Counted from the first letter of the stretch, positions 49,958-62,713 are shown. The stretch: DNA of 64,000 nt from Planctomycetota bacterium (GCA_020638695.1 JACKIB010000008.1:166486-230485), one strand, 5' to 3'. Program-made: numbers and translations. Notes: generated by a model not told the origin, from the sequence alone.

Positions 49958-52009
49958 ATGACCGAACCCAAGCCACCCCACGCCCCCCTGGTCGGACCGA
50001 ACCGGAGCCTTCCCGAGATCACCCTGAAGGCCGCGGTGCTCGGGGTGCTGTTGGCGATGCTGATGGCCGCCGCGAATGCCTACCTGGGCCTCCGGGTCGG
50101 CATGACCGTGGCGGCGTCGATCCCCGCCTCGGCGATCGCGCTCGGGGTACTGCGGATGTTCCGCCGTTCGAACATCCTCGAGAACAACCAGGTGCAGACC
50201 ATCGCGTCCGCTGGTGCGTCCACCGTGTCGGGGATCATCTTCACGGTCCCGGCGCTGGTGATGATGGGCGCCTGGAAGGGGTACGACTACGGGCCGATCT
50301 TCATGATGGTGGTGATCGGCGGGGTGATGGGGGTGGTGTTCACCACACCGTTGCGCCGCGCCCTGATCGTCGACGCCGGATTGACCTTCCCAGAGGGGTT
50401 GGCCACCGCCGAGGTGCTGAAGACCGGCGGGATCGAACGCGATGCCGACGTCGAGCAACCCACCGCGAATCGAACCGGTGCGCTCGGCTTTCGCCTGCTG
50501 CTCGAGTCCAGCGTCGTCGGCGCACTGTTCAAGCTGTGCGAGGGCGGGTTGAAGTGGTTGGCCGGCGAAGTCGCGATCACCCGGTCGCTGTTCGGTGGCC
50601 GCTGGTTGTTCACCGCCGATGCCACCCTCGCGCCCTCACTGCTCGGCATCGGGTTCATCGTCGGCCCGAACATCGGCACACTGATGCTGTCGGGCGCGGT
50701 GATCGGCACCATCCTCGGTGTGCCGATCAACTGGTGGCTCAACGAGGCGCGGTTGCTCGCAGCCGCGGGGATCCCGGCAGGCACCTCCATGGACACGTTC
50801 ACGGTCGAGCAGTGGTCGGGGCTCGCCGGGGCGTCGTGGCAGGAGTGTCGGCGCATCGGCATCGGCTGCATGCTGGTCGGTGGGGTGTGGTCGTTGATCA
50901 ACCTCGCCAAGCCGATGGTCCGCGGCATCCGCGCCAGCCTCGACGCGTTCCGCGCCAAGCGCGCCGGTGGTAGCGGCGGCGCGGAGCGGACCGAACTCGA
51001 CACGCCGCTGCCGTTCCTGGTGCTGGTCGCCGCGGTGCTGACGGTGCCTTTGTTCCTGGTGTTCCGGCACGCCCTCGGGGAGTACTCCGGGGCGACCGGC
51101 ATTGCCTTGGTGATGACGGTGCTGATGCTGGGGTTCGGGTTCCTGTTCTGCAGCGTCGCCGGCTACATGACCGGATTGGTCGGCAGCTCCAATAACCCGG
51201 TGTCGGGGGTGACGATGGCAACGGTGGTGGTTTCCTCGCTGCTGTTGCTCCAACTGATGGGCAACGACGGGGTGGCCGGACGTGTCGGCCCGGCAGCAGT
51301 GATCTACCTGGCTGCGTTCATCTGCACCGCGTCGTGCATCGCTGGCGACAACCTGCAGGACTTGAAGTGCGGCCACGTGGTCGGCGCAACGCCGTGGAAG
51401 CAGCAGCTCTGTCTGGTGATCGGTTCGATCGCCTCCGCGGCGGTGATCCCCAAGGTTCTGTCGCTGCTCGACCAGGATCAGGGGATCGGCCGTGCGGTAC
51501 GCGACGGCGTGAAGCCGCTGGCCGCACCGCAGGCGAGTCTGATGCGCGACCTGTCGACCGGGATCTTCGGCGCCGGGATCAACTGGAACTTCATCTTGTT
51601 CGGCTGTGCGCTGGCGGTGCTGATCATCGCCCTCGACGAAGTGTTGCGGCGCCGCGGCTCCACCTTCCGCACGCCGATCCTCGCGGTCGCGGTCGGCATC
51701 TACCTACCGTTGGGGCTGTCGGTGCTGATCTTCCTGGGCGGCCTGCTGTCCTGGCTGGCGGCGCGCCGCTTCCAGCCACGCGATGAACACCAGCGCACCG
51801 CGCTCGAGAACTCGGGCATGTTGCTCGCGTCGGGGCTGATCACCGGCGAGGCGATCATGGGTGTGTTGTTGGCGCTGGTGGTGGCTGCCGGTATCAAGCT
51901 GTCCAGCGGTGGGTCGAGCTTCGGTGGTGCGCTGGCACTCGCCGCGACCGCGGCGATGGTCGTCTATCTGTTCACCCGGACGCTCGGCGCGGCGCGGCGA
52001 ATGGTCTGA
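49958..52009 (+). CDS. OPT family oligopeptide transporter
   Basis: A 683-residue membrane protein with about 15-16 hydrophobic segments. The start (NRSLPEITLKAAVLGVLLAM followed by LMAAANAYLGLRVGMTVAAS) and NNQVQTIASAGASTVSGIIFTVPAL, FPEGLATAEVLK, TGLVGSSNNPVSGVTMATVV and AGDNLQDLKCGHVVGATPW are signature segments of the bacterial OPT family. Members take up peptides or metal-chelate complexes, driven by protons; the substrate is not deducible. The ATG at 49958 is preceded by a family B repeat rather than a gene, so the repeat's right end may lie in the promoter or leader. Confidence 0.92.
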   Translation: MTEPKPPHAPLVGPNRSLPEITLKAAVLGVLLAMLMAAANAYLGLRVGMTVAASIPASAIALGVLRMFRRSNILENNQVQTIASAGASTVSGIIFTVPALVMMGAWKGYDYGPIFMMVVIGGVMGVVFTTPLRRALIVDAGLTFPEGLATAEVLKTGGIERDADVEQPTANRTGALGFRLLLESSVVGALFKLCEGGLKWLAGEVAITRSLFGGRWLFTADATLAPSLLGIGFIVGPNIGTLMLSGAVIGTILGVPINWWLNEARLLAAAGIPAGTSMDTFTVEQWSGLAGASWQECRRIGIGCMLVGGVWSLINLAKPMVRGIRASLDAFRAKRAGGSGGAERTELDTPLPFLVLVAAVLTVPLFLVFRHALGEYSGATGIALVMTVLMLGFGFLFCSVAGYMTGLVGSSNNPVSGVTMATVVVSSLLLLQLMGNDGVAGRVGPAAVIYLAAFICTASCIAGDNLQDLKCGHVVGATPWKQQLCLVIGSIASAAVIPKVLSLLDQDQGIGRAVRDGVKPLAAPQASLMRDLSTGIFGAGINWNFILFGCALAVLIIALDEVLRRRGSTFRTPILAVAVGIYLPLGLSVLIFLGGLLSWLAARRFQPRDEHQRTALENSGMLLASGLITGEAIMGVLLALVVAAGIKLSSGGSSFGGALALAATAAMVVYLFTRTLGAARRMV

Positions 52010-52100
52010 GCCCGGCGGCTCCGCGGTGCGCGGGTCTGCCGCGATCGCGCAAGGTCGTTGCGGGCTCGGTCGGACGGGCCGCGCGGTCCGAGGGCGCGGA
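52010..52100 (+). repeat. Possible family C arm remnant
   Basis: CTGCCGCGATCGCGCAAGGT followed by CGTTGCGGGCTCGGTCGGAC resembles the left arm of family C. Only this arm is seen. Confidence 0.35.
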
Positions 52101-54140
52101 TCAGCGATCGAGTGCCGCGCGCAGGCGTTCGAGTTCCGAGCGCTGTGCGGCGGGCAGGTCCTGCCAACCGAGGTAGGCCGCGGCGATGCGCCGCGCCAGC
52201 GTCGACTGACCGGACCGGTGCACCGACTCCACGTACGCGGGGGCGGCTTGGATGTTGGCGACTCGGCTCTCGGCCTTGTCGAGGGTCGCCAAGGCGCCGC
52301 CCAACAGGTTCGCTGCCGCGGCCCAGTCCCGCTTGCGGAACGCGATCAGGCCGCGGAACAAGCGCACGTGGGCAGCTGCCGTCGTCCGTTCGCTCGCCCC
52401 GGCACGCGCCGCGAGGTCGGCGTCGAGCTCGTCGGTGACGCGTGCGAGATCGGCATCCTCGTTGCGTTCGTAGTGCAGCCACAGCATCCCGACGCGGGCG
52501 CGGTGGGCCTCGGCAAAGCCCGGGGCGTGTTGCAGCGCCTCGCGCAGGAAGCCGATGGCTCGGTCCGGTTGGCCGAGACGTTGCGCGAAGGCGCCCAGGT
52601 CGACGCGCATCAGTGCGCGGTCGGCATCGGTCAGGTCCTCGAGTGGCAGGGCGCGCTGCAGGCATTCGGCCGCCTCCCGAATGCGCCCCTGCTCGCTGTG
52701 CACCCGCGCCAGTGCGACCAACGGGATCGACGAACGCGGGGCCAGCTCGATCGCCCGTTGGAAGTAGCGCTCTCCCGCGGTCCGGTTGCCGCGGCGGGAC
52801 TCGATCCGCCCCGCCTGCAGGTTGAGGAACAGCGAGTCCGGCTGCTTGGGTGCGTCGGCGAGGAACAGCCCGTCGTCGGTGCGCCAGTCGAAGCTGCGCT
52901 GCAGGCACAGGCCGCCGTTGACCAGCAACCAGCCGCCGATCAGCAACCCGAGAAAGCGCATGGGCGGGGTGCCAGTCCAGCGCGCCGCCACCCACGCGAT
53001 CGCGAACGACAGCCCAATCGCAGGCGTGTAGAGCAGCCGCTCCCCGAAGATCGTCTCGATCGGTACCGCGAGGTTCGAGGTGACGAAGCTGAAGCCGAGG
53101 AACGTCGCGACCGCGGCGAACAGCAGAGGCGCCCGCCGCCAAGCTGCCAGGCCCGCCACGAGGATCGCCACCAGCACCAGGAGCACCGCGAGAAAGCGTG
53201 GGTCGGCGAGTCCGGTGGCGATGCGGAACACGAACACCCCGTACTCGCACACCAGTGGGTACGGCACGACCACCTTCCACAGCGCGTAGCCGAGCAGGAT
53301 CGTGGCCGTTGGCACGCGCGTGTCCCACGCGGCGGCGAAGATCGGATTGGCGCGGCTGGTCGCCTGGAACACCGGAGCGTGCTCCGAGAGCATTGCCGAG
53401 CGCAGCAGCAGGTAGACGGCCAGTGGGACCGCCATCGCAGCCAGTACGGCGACCAATCGCGGCACACGTATCCGCTGACCGTGGTTTGCGCGCAGCGACG
53501 CGTAGAGCGGGACGAACACCACCCACACCACCGCGCTCTCCTTCGACAGCATGCCGAACAGCACGGCCAGCGCAGCGGCGGTCAACCGCCAGGCCAGCGC
53601 CACGCCGCGCCGTTCCACCGCGCCGCACACCAGCAGCAGTGCCGCGGCGCCGCCGGCGAACCCCTGCAGCTCGGCGCGGCCGACGATCGACACCACCGGG
53701 TCGCTGCGGATCGCGTGCAGGCCGAACACCGCGGCCGCCAGCAGTGCCGGCAGCCCCGGCCCGCCGAGCAGTGCGACGACGCGGAACGCCAGGAAGGTGC
53801 ACAGCACGTGCAACAGGATGTTCACCAAGTGGTGGGGCCATGCGATGTCCCCGCCGACCAAGTGGTGGGTGAGCGCCAGCCCGTAGACCATCGCGGGCCG
53901 GAAGCCTCGAGTCTTCTCGACCCCGAACCCGTAGGGTCGCGCGAAGTAGTCGCGGATCGGGTGGAGCTCGGCGACCATCACGTTGGTGCCGGATGCGGTC
54001 TCTGCCTTGACGAACGTCGCATCGTCGTAGGTGAACCCGTTCCCCAGCGACGGCGCGTAGACCGCGGCAGTACAGGCGAGGATCACGTAGAGCACCCACC
54101 ACGGGGGTGGAGTCCGGAGTGCTGACGTCGGCTCGGTCAC
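52101..54140 (-). CDS. Polytopic membrane protein with TPR repeats (TMTC/GT-C-like)
   Basis: About 679 residues from a GTG at 54140. The first 430 residues have about ten membrane segments. NGFTYDDATFV near residue 35 matches the acidic DD/ED motif in the first periplasmic loop of GT-C glycosyltransferases, and FRPAMVYGLALTHHLVGG fits the same group. From about 460 to 660 come TPR-like helices (SLFLNLQAGRIESRRGNRTAGERYFQRAIELAPRSSIPLVALARVHSEQGRIREAAECLQRAL). The combination resembles TMTC O-mannosyltransferases and related bacterial proteins. A lipid-linked sugar donor and protein glycosylation are inference. Confidence 0.75.
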   Translation of the reverse strand: MTEPTSALRTPPPWWVLYVILACTAAVYAPSLGNGFTYDDATFVKAETASGTNVMVAELHPIRDYFARPYGFGVEKTRGFRPAMVYGLALTHHLVGGDIAWPHHLVNILLHVLCTFLAFRVVALLGGPGLPALLAAAVFGLHAIRSDPVVSIVGRAELQGFAGGAAALLLVCGAVERRGVALAWRLTAAALAVLFGMLSKESAVVWVVFVPLYASLRANHGQRIRVPRLVAVLAAMAVPLAVYLLLRSAMLSEHAPVFQATSRANPIFAAAWDTRVPTATILLGYALWKVVVPYPLVCEYGVFVFRIATGLADPRFLAVLLVLVAILVAGLAAWRRAPLLFAAVATFLGFSFVTSNLAVPIETIFGERLLYTPAIGLSFAIAWVAARWTGTPPMRFLGLLIGGWLLVNGGLCLQRSFDWRTDDGLFLADAPKQPDSLFLNLQAGRIESRRGNRTAGERYFQRAIELAPRSSIPLVALARVHSEQGRIREAAECLQRALPLEDLTDADRALMRVDLGAFAQRLGQPDRAIGFLREALQHAPGFAEAHRARVGMLWLHYERNEDADLARVTDELDADLAARAGASERTTAAAHVRLFRGLIAFRKRDWAAAANLLGGALATLDKAESRVANIQAAPAYVESVHRSGQSTLARRIAAAYLGWQDLPAAQRSELERLRAALDR

Positions 54141-54378
54141 GCGGCCCAGCGTAGCCGTCGCGCGTTGCGTCGAGCGCGGTCTATCGCGGAGGTGATGGGT
54201 GAGCCTCCGTTCTCGACTCGCTGGATCCCGCGGCGCCACCACCGGGGAGTGATGGGGTTCGTTCTTGCGACTCAGGCAGCTGAGCTGCTCGACTCGCCGT
54301 GCCCATGGCACTTCTGGGCGGGGTCACCTTGATCCTCGCGACCTCGGCTCGCGGCCGCGAGTACACGCGTGACCCTCG

Positions 54379-54560
54379 TGTCCGGGCACATGAGTGACAC
54401 ACGAGCGTGACCGTGGGCGGCGCCGTGGGGTCGGTGGTGGCCGGATGGGCGCAGACAGATCCGGTGACCGAGGGAGTTCGTGCGGCTGGTGCTGAAGGGC
54501 CAGGCAACGATGCCGCAGGCGTACCGGGAGTTCGGGATCAGTCGGAAGGACTGGCTACAG
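54379..54560 (+). pseudogene. Remnant of an IS481-type transposase and its end
   Basis: The frame starting at 54471 reads REFVRLVLKGQATMPQAYRE and continues FGISRKDWLQDRR, closely matching the N-terminal helix-turn-helix of IS481-family transposases (...CREFGISRKTGYKW). Just before it, GTGTCCGGGCACATGAGTGA and CACACGAGCGTGACC resemble IS481-type termini. An in-frame stop precedes the fragment and the catalytic DDE region is absent, so it is dead. It lies in the 476-bp gap between the TPR protein and the YjbR gene. Confidence 0.55.
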
Positions 54561-54616
54561 GATCGTCGCGCGACACCCCGAGTTGCGCACGGCATGGCCC
54601 GCGGCCACGCTCCGAC

Positions 54617-55000
54617 TCAGCGCTTGCGCGTCGCTTTCTTTGCGGTGCGCGGCCGCTGACCCGCCTGCTTCGCTGGCCGAGCCAGCGCGTACGACTCGGC
54701 CAGCCACTTCTCCCAGATGGACTTGGCAAGCGGCTTCTCGACGCTGAACCGCACGGAGACCCAACCCGCCGAGCCGACGCCGAACCGATCCGGCTGCTCG
54801 GCGGCGAGCTTCTCGGCCTGCGCCATCGAGCTCGCCAGTTTGAACATCGCCTTGAACCCCTCGCCCTTTGCTCCGGGGCCGATGTAGAGGAATGCGGTCT
54901 TGCCGACTTTGAACGACTCCTGGTTGCAGGGCGTTCCACGGATCGTGTCGGGGAAGGAGCCGGCCTTCTGCCGGATCGCTGTCGTCGGATCGGTCGTCAT
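54617..55000 (-). CDS. MmcQ/YjbR family protein
   Basis: A 127-residue protein from the ATG at 55000. PDTIRGTPCNQESFKVGKTAFLYIGPG, FKAMFKLASSMAQAEKLAAEQPDRFGVGSAGWVSVRFS and WLAESYALARPAK follow the MmcQ/YjbR pattern of a small mixed alpha/beta DNA-binding-like fold. The C-terminus is basic (GQRPRTAKKATRKR). The biochemical role of the family is not established. It is divergent from the kinase gene at 55167. Confidence 0.8.
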   Translation of the reverse strand: MTTDPTTAIRQKAGSFPDTIRGTPCNQESFKVGKTAFLYIGPGAKGEGFKAMFKLASSMAQAEKLAAEQPDRFGVGSAGWVSVRFSVEKPLAKSIWEKWLAESYALARPAKQAGQRPRTAKKATRKR

Positions 55001-55166
55001 GACGTTGGTCTCGGGTGGCGCCACTGTAGCCTGAGTTTCCTGGGGATACGCAGTTGCCGCGGCCTGAGGGCAGCAGCAACTCACAGCGACACTCTCGACC
55101 GCGCACCCGGGCGAACCCCACAGTGAGCTACCCGCAAAATGCCGAGTGCGGTGTATCGTGGAAGCG

Positions 55167-57812
<2,646 letters not shown>

Positions 57813-58704
57813 CCATCACCGGCGCCGAGCTCGCGCCCCTTCGGGTCCCACGACTTCCAACCGGCGCGCACCCCGTCGACGTAGTCGCCCTCACCCGACT
57901 TGACGCCGTTGTCGTGGAACTCGCTCCACCGGCCGACGCGTCGATCGTCGGCGAACTCGCCCCGCTCGGCGACGCGACCGTTGGCGTGCCAGAAAGTCCA
58001 CACCCCGTGCTGCTTGCCACCGCGGTAGCTGCCGCGCACCCGCAGCGTGCCGTCCTCGTACCACTGCTGCCACTCGCCCTCGGCCGCGTCGTCGCGGTAG
58101 CAGCCACGCAGCAGCCGGCGGCCGTTGGGGTGGTACGAGATCCACTCGCCGGTCTTGCGCCCCTTCTCGTACCAGCCGGTCTGGCTGCGGATCCCGCCGA
58201 GGTGCCACGCGAGCAAGCGACCTTCGAGTCGACCGTGTTCGAAGCGGCACACCTCCTTGCGCTGACCATTCGGGAAGTACTCGACCACCCGGCCGTGGAG
58301 TCGGCCACCGACGTAGTGCTCGCGCTTGGCGACACTGCCCCACGGGTGGTAGGTCGACCACACTCCGATCCGTTGCCCGCTGGCGAAGGTCCCGGAGCTG
58401 AGCTTGCTGCCGTCGGGCCGGAAGAACTCCCAGGCACCCTCGCTCTTGCCCGCGGCGAACGTGCCCTGCGACAGCACGCGCCCGTTGGGGTGGAAGAACG
58501 TCCAGCGGCCTTCGGGCACCCCGGCGCGGTAGGTTCCCTCGCTGCGCTTGGCGCCGCCGGGGTGGAAGAACACCCAGTTTCCCTCGCGCTTGCCTTCGGC
58601 GATGCGGCCCTGCGGCGGTGGAGTGCGATGCGGCCCCGGGGGGGGCTGGGCGGCTGCCGCGGCGGCGAGCGACAGCACGGTGGCGAGGGCGCGCCGGCGC
58701 GTGT

Positions 58705-59097
58705 TCACTTGACCAGCGGTTGGCTGGCCTTCTGCCACGCGAGGATCCCGCCATCGAGGTGGATCTGGTGGTGGAAGCCGAGCTCGGTGAGCACGCCCAA
58801 GGCTCCGGTGCTGCGTCGGCCGGAGCGGCAGTAGACCAGGTACTTCTTGGATCGGTCGAGCTTGCCCAGCCGGGCAGAGAAATCGGAGGCCTTGTAGTCG
58901 ATGTTGACCGCGTTCTTCAGGTGGCCCGCGGCGAACTCGGTCGGGGTGCGGACGTCGAGCACCTGGACGTCGGGTTGGTCGGCGAGCAACTTGACCGCAG
59001 CGGCGGGGTCGACGTGCTGCGCTTTGACGCCGGCTGGCTTGTCGCCAGCGGCACACGCGACCAAGACGAGGGGAAGGAACACCTGAGAGGTTCTCAT
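58705..59097 (-). CDS. Rhodanese-like lipoprotein
   Basis: A 130-residue protein from the ATG at 59097. The N-terminal MRTSQVFLPLVLVAC is a lipoprotein signal with lipobox LVAC. A single rhodanese domain follows: VQVLDVRTPTEFAAGHLKNAVNIDY and the active-site loop VYCRSGRRST, with the catalytic Cys present. Rhodanese domains transfer sulfane sulfur; a periplasmic, membrane-anchored single-domain form is common, with unknown acceptor. The stop overlaps the MORN protein start. Confidence 0.9.
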   Translation of the reverse strand: MRTSQVFLPLVLVACAAGDKPAGVKAQHVDPAAAVKLLADQPDVQVLDVRTPTEFAAGHLKNAVNIDYKASDFSARLGKLDRSKKYLVYCRSGRRSTGALGVLTELGFHHQIHLDGGILAWQKASQPLVK

Positions 59098-59139
59098 GGC
59101 GCACGAGCGTAGGCCGGCGCACCTCGGCCGTCTGCCTCT

Positions 59140-59402
59140 CTTGCCCGGACTCTTGGTGACCCAACTGCCGCGGCCGCGCAACTTCGCCGCCGGGATGGGA
59201 GAAGCGGGTGCCCACCCAGGTCGGCGAGGCATGGGTCGCGTGTGGCCAGAACAAGTCACTCCCCTCGATGCGGATGCAACCCGCCTCCGCGCGGCCCTGC
59301 CCTGGCGCGGTGCGCCCTGCTCGTCGCAGAACCGGCCGTTCTCATTGCCGGCAATGACCTTGCACGATCTCGCGACACTGCTCATCAGGCTCCGGGCTTG
59401 CG
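59140..59402 (+). repeat. Family C-like repeat, extended copy C7
   Basis: Left arm GCCCGGACTCTTGGTGACCC then CGCAACTTCGCCGCCGGGAT, right arm CTTGCACGATCTCGCGACAC, TGCTCATCAGGCTCCGGGC. The middle is longer and different from C1-C4, with AGAACCGGCCGTTCTCATTGC still matching. It fills the gap between the rhodanese gene and the ankyrin protein gene. Confidence 0.6.
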
Positions 59403-59468
59403 ACTCGCGTCGCCGGACCGGCGCACTCGGGCGAGATGCCTCGGCGCGATCCGCTCGGTTCGGGCATC

Positions 59469-61139
59469 ATGCGGAACGTGATCAAGACCCACACCGCTGT
59501 GCGCTCCGCGCTGGTCGTTCTCCTCTCGATCGTCGGCGCGGCAAGGCTGCCGGCGCAGGAACCGCTCGATGCGATCTACGGTCGGTTGGCCGCCGCGCGG
59601 ACGCAGAACCTCGCGCGCCTGCACACCTACACGCAGTGCGGCCGCTTCCCGCGCAACACCTACGTGCCGACGCAGCGCACCCCGTTCTTCGTCGACGATG
59701 CGGGAACGCGCTGCGCCGTCGGCGAGCTGATGTGGCACGCGGGTGCGCGACCCGCGGTGCGCGCGATCGCGGCCGCCGACAACCACGTCAAGGTGATGGA
59801 TGTCCGGTCCGGCCCGCTGGTCGACTGGGTGTTGGCGTCCGGGCTGACCCAGGAGGAGTGTGCGCAGGTCCAACCGACCTACGAGTTCTACTTCTACCGA
59901 CACGACAAGGAACGGCGGCGCATCCAAGCGCACCTCACCGCCGTGGAAGCGCGACTGCGCGCCCGCACCGCGGCCAGTCTGGCCGTCGCATTGCGCCGCT
60001 ACCTCGACCACGAGATCGAGGTCGGCAAGCTGACCGCGGCGCACCGCGATGTGCTGCTGCAGGCGCTGCGCGACAAGGAGCCCGCGGTGCGGATCGGTGC
60101 GGCGCACGCGATCGGTCGACTGAAGCTCGCGGCGCAGACCGAACTGACCGCGCTGTTGCGCGACCCCGACCGCGAAGTTCGCTTGTTCGGCGCGGTCGCG
60201 CTGCTGCGCACCCTTCCACCGCCGGTCGATCCGCGGCCCTATCGCGAGATCCTCGCCCCGCTAACCGAGGTGCTGCAGAACGGGACCGACGACCAGCGCC
60301 TGTCGGCGTTGCTGCGCATCGGGTTGCTCGCGTGCGGCGCGCAGACGCTGCCCGGGGACCGCGCGATCTTGCACGAGATTCGCGCGGCGGTGGCAAAGAC
60401 CGAGAAGCACCCGTCTGCGGACGTGCGTCACGTGACCGGGTGGATGAAGTCGGTGTGCGGGCCGGTGTCCCGCGACATGGACGGTGCCGCGAGCTACAAC
60501 ACCGGACGGATCTTCATCGAGCTGTTGGGTGGCAATCCGCTGCACGCGGCGGCGCTGCAGCCTCACGATGCCGAGCTCCGGGCGCTGTTGAAGGACGACC
60601 CGAAGCTGCTCGACCGGCCGAACCAGTTCGGCCAGACGCCGCTGCACCTCGCGGCGGCGCAGCCCTCTTGGACCCAGGCGACGGCCTTGCTGGCGCTGCA
60701 CGCGAATCTCGCCGCCCGCACCGCCACCGGCCGGATCCCGCTGCACGGCGCGGCGATGGACAACGTCGGTGGCGATGTCACAGCGCGCGACGGGGTGTAC
60801 CAGTGGACCCCACTGCACTACGCCCTGCTGCTCCACCCGTGGATGGTCCGGAAGCTGCTGGACAGCAAGGCTCCGCTCGACGCACAGGACAAGTTCGGAT
60901 TCACGCCGTTGCACATCGCGGTCGGTTGCCAGACGCCGGGCGAGGACCCGGTGACCTTCAGCCACCCGGGTTCCTGGGCGGTCATTCGGTGGCTCCTGCG
61001 GGCCGGGGCGGACGCGTCGATCCGGGACAAGACCGGTCGCACGCCGCTGGACTGGGCGAAGCAGCTCAAGAACATCAAAGCGATCGAGGCGCTGACCAAC
61101 CCCCCTGCGAAGAGGGGGCCGGCTCGACGGGGCGCGTGA
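59469..61139 (+). CDS. Secreted protein with HEAT-like and ankyrin repeats
   Basis: About 556 residues from the ATG at 59469, chosen because the signal peptide (RSALVVLLSIVGAARLPAQ) follows closely. Residues about 165-285 contain HEAT-like helices (LLQALRDKEPAVRIGAAHAIGRLKL, LLRDPDREVRLFGAVALLRTL). From about 365 on there are five ankyrin repeats (PNQFGQTPLHLAAAQPS, TATGRIPLHGAAMDN, YQWTPLHYALLLHPWMVRKLL, DKFGFTPLHIAVG, DKTGRTPLDWAKQLKN). The N-terminal domain includes GTRCAVGELMWHAG. Exported ankyrin proteins are protein-binding; the partner is unknown. Confidence 0.8.
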   Translation: MRNVIKTHTAVRSALVVLLSIVGAARLPAQEPLDAIYGRLAAARTQNLARLHTYTQCGRFPRNTYVPTQRTPFFVDDAGTRCAVGELMWHAGARPAVRAIAAADNHVKVMDVRSGPLVDWVLASGLTQEECAQVQPTYEFYFYRHDKERRRIQAHLTAVEARLRARTAASLAVALRRYLDHEIEVGKLTAAHRDVLLQALRDKEPAVRIGAAHAIGRLKLAAQTELTALLRDPDREVRLFGAVALLRTLPPPVDPRPYREILAPLTEVLQNGTDDQRLSALLRIGLLACGAQTLPGDRAILHEIRAAVAKTEKHPSADVRHVTGWMKSVCGPVSRDMDGAASYNTGRIFIELLGGNPLHAAALQPHDAELRALLKDDPKLLDRPNQFGQTPLHLAAAQPSWTQATALLALHANLAARTATGRIPLHGAAMDNVGGDVTARDGVYQWTPLHYALLLHPWMVRKLLDSKAPLDAQDKFGFTPLHIAVGCQTPGEDPVTFSHPGSWAVIRWLLRAGADASIRDKTGRTPLDWAKQLKNIKAIEALTNPPAKRGPARRGA

Positions 61140-61204
61140 CACCGCCGCCGAACCGCCGTCGATCGTCTCGAGGGTGAGCGTGGCTCGGTCGCGACCGTGC
61201 GGTG

Positions 61205-62713
61205 CTACCGCACCACGGTCAGCGCCAACGCGTTCGTCGCGGCGCGCAGCGGCGTCACCGTGCCGAGCACCGCGACCGCGTGGTGCACCACTACCGAGCC
61301 GTTGACCGTCGCCAGCCCCGGCGCGAGCACGAATCCCAGCTCGGCCGTGCCGGCCGCGTCGAGTGTGCCCCGCGATCCGGGCAGCCAGCTGCTGTTCGGG
61401 TTGGCCAGCGTCAGGTCGAAGTACACGTCGGGGTTCAGCGGCACGAGCACGCCGCCGAGCATCAATCCCGGGGTGGTGCCGCTCAGCGAGCCCGCGCCCA
61501 GGTAGTTCTGGTTGGCCTGCGCCGCGCCAGCGAGCACCCGCATCACCTGCCGGCCACCGACCAGCGCCGAGATCTCCGCCCAGCTGGGTTGGCTCCAATC
61601 CGCCTTGCGCGTGTTGGCCCGCGTGTAGAGGGTCTGGAACGGGAACGCGCCGATGTCCACGCGGCTGCCGTCGGGGTCCTTGCGTGCAGGGTCCCCGGCG
61701 TCGATGTCGGGCGACCCGAAGTCGAGGTGGAAGTCTCCGGTGGACGGCGCGACGAACCGCGGATCCGCGTCGATGTTGCCGGTGCCAGCGTACCCGCCCT
61801 GCACGTTGCAGTAGGTCACGGCCGTCGGCGACCCGTCGACCTCCGGGGCGGTGTCGCCGCGCACCACCGAGTTCGTCAGGGTCCCCGGACCCCACCACCC
61901 GCCGCCGTTCGTGCTCGAGTTGGTCGTGAGTCGGTTGCCGAAGATCGTGCAGGAATCGACCAGCGTGTTCGCGGTGGCCGAGCACACCCCGCCACCGGCC
62001 GCCGGGTAGTTGCCGGAGGCGACGAAGTTGTTGGCGATCACGCAGCGGCGCAGCGTCGCGGTCGCCGATGTGTTGACGAACACACCGCCGCCGCGGCGGC
62101 CGGTCAGCACCACCGAGTTCTCGACCAGCACGCAGTCCTCCACCACACTGGTGCCGCCGGTGAGGTAGAGCCCGCCGCCCGAGCCCCGCGAGCAGGTGTT
62201 CTGCGCGATCACGCAGTGGTAGAGCTGGGGAGCGCCGTAGATGCCGCCGCCGTTGCTGACCCCGGCGCTGTTGCCGAACACCGAGCAGCGGCGCAGCGTG
62301 GGGGTGCCCGACACGCCGCCACCGAACTTGCCGTGGTTGGCGGTGATGATGCAGTCGAGCACCGTTGGAGTCGCGCCGCTCGCCACCAAACCGCCGGTGC
62401 CGGTGCTGGACGCGCCATTGCGGATCGTGAAGCCCTGGAGCACCGCGCCGGGACCTTCGCCGTTGGCGAACCGAACCACCGGGCCGGTGACGCCGCCGTC
62501 GAGGATCGTGACCGCGGCACCCCCCACGCCGACCACCGTGAGGTTCTTGCCGCGGAAGTCGATCAGTTCGAAGTAGGTGCCCGGTTGCACCAGAATGCGA
62601 TCGTTCGGCTGCGCGGAGTCGATCGCTGCTTGAATGCTGCCGGTCGGACCGACCACGATGTCGGCCGCGAAGAGGGAGGAGGAGAGGAGCAGAGGGATCA
62701 GGTATCGGTGCAT
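61205..62713 (-). CDS. Secreted parallel beta-helix protein
   Basis: A 502-residue protein from the ATG at 62713 with signal peptide MHRYLIPLLLSSSLFA. IVVGPTGSIQAAIDSAQPNDRILVQPGTYFELIDFRGKNLTVVG opens a right-handed beta-helix, with repeated short turns (GGGVSGTPTLRRCSVFGN, GGGIYGAPQLYHCVIAQN, GGGLYLTGGTSVVEDCVLVEN). SPDIDAGDPARKDPDGSRVDIGAF is the choice-of-anchor Q segment. The C-terminal 110 residues (LGAGSLSGTTPGLMLGG ... ATNALALTVV) form a terminal module like that of other exported planctomycete proteins. It could bind or cleave polysaccharide, but no lyase residues can be assigned. The 310 bp upstream hold no gene. Confidence 0.82.
   Translation of the reverse strand: MHRYLIPLLLSSSLFAADIVVGPTGSIQAAIDSAQPNDRILVQPGTYFELIDFRGKNLTVVGVGGAAVTILDGGVTGPVVRFANGEGPGAVLQGFTIRNGASSTGTGGLVASGATPTVLDCIITANHGKFGGGVSGTPTLRRCSVFGNSAGVSNGGGIYGAPQLYHCVIAQNTCSRGSGGGLYLTGGTSVVEDCVLVENSVVLTGRRGGGVFVNTSATATLRRCVIANNFVASGNYPAAGGGVCSATANTLVDSCTIFGNRLTTNSSTNGGGWWGPGTLTNSVVRGDTAPEVDGSPTAVTYCNVQGGYAGTGNIDADPRFVAPSTGDFHLDFGSPDIDAGDPARKDPDGSRVDIGAFPFQTLYTRANTRKADWSQPSWAEISALVGGRQVMRVLAGAAQANQNYLGAGSLSGTTPGLMLGGVLVPLNPDVYFDLTLANPNSSWLPGSRGTLDAAGTAELGFVLAPGLATVNGSVVVHHAVAVLGTVTPLRAATNALALTVVR

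Noticed and set aside
51861..54125. Plus-strand open frame opposite the TPR membrane protein
   Set aside because: Arg/Gln/His-rich without motifs; antisense shadow of the membrane protein.
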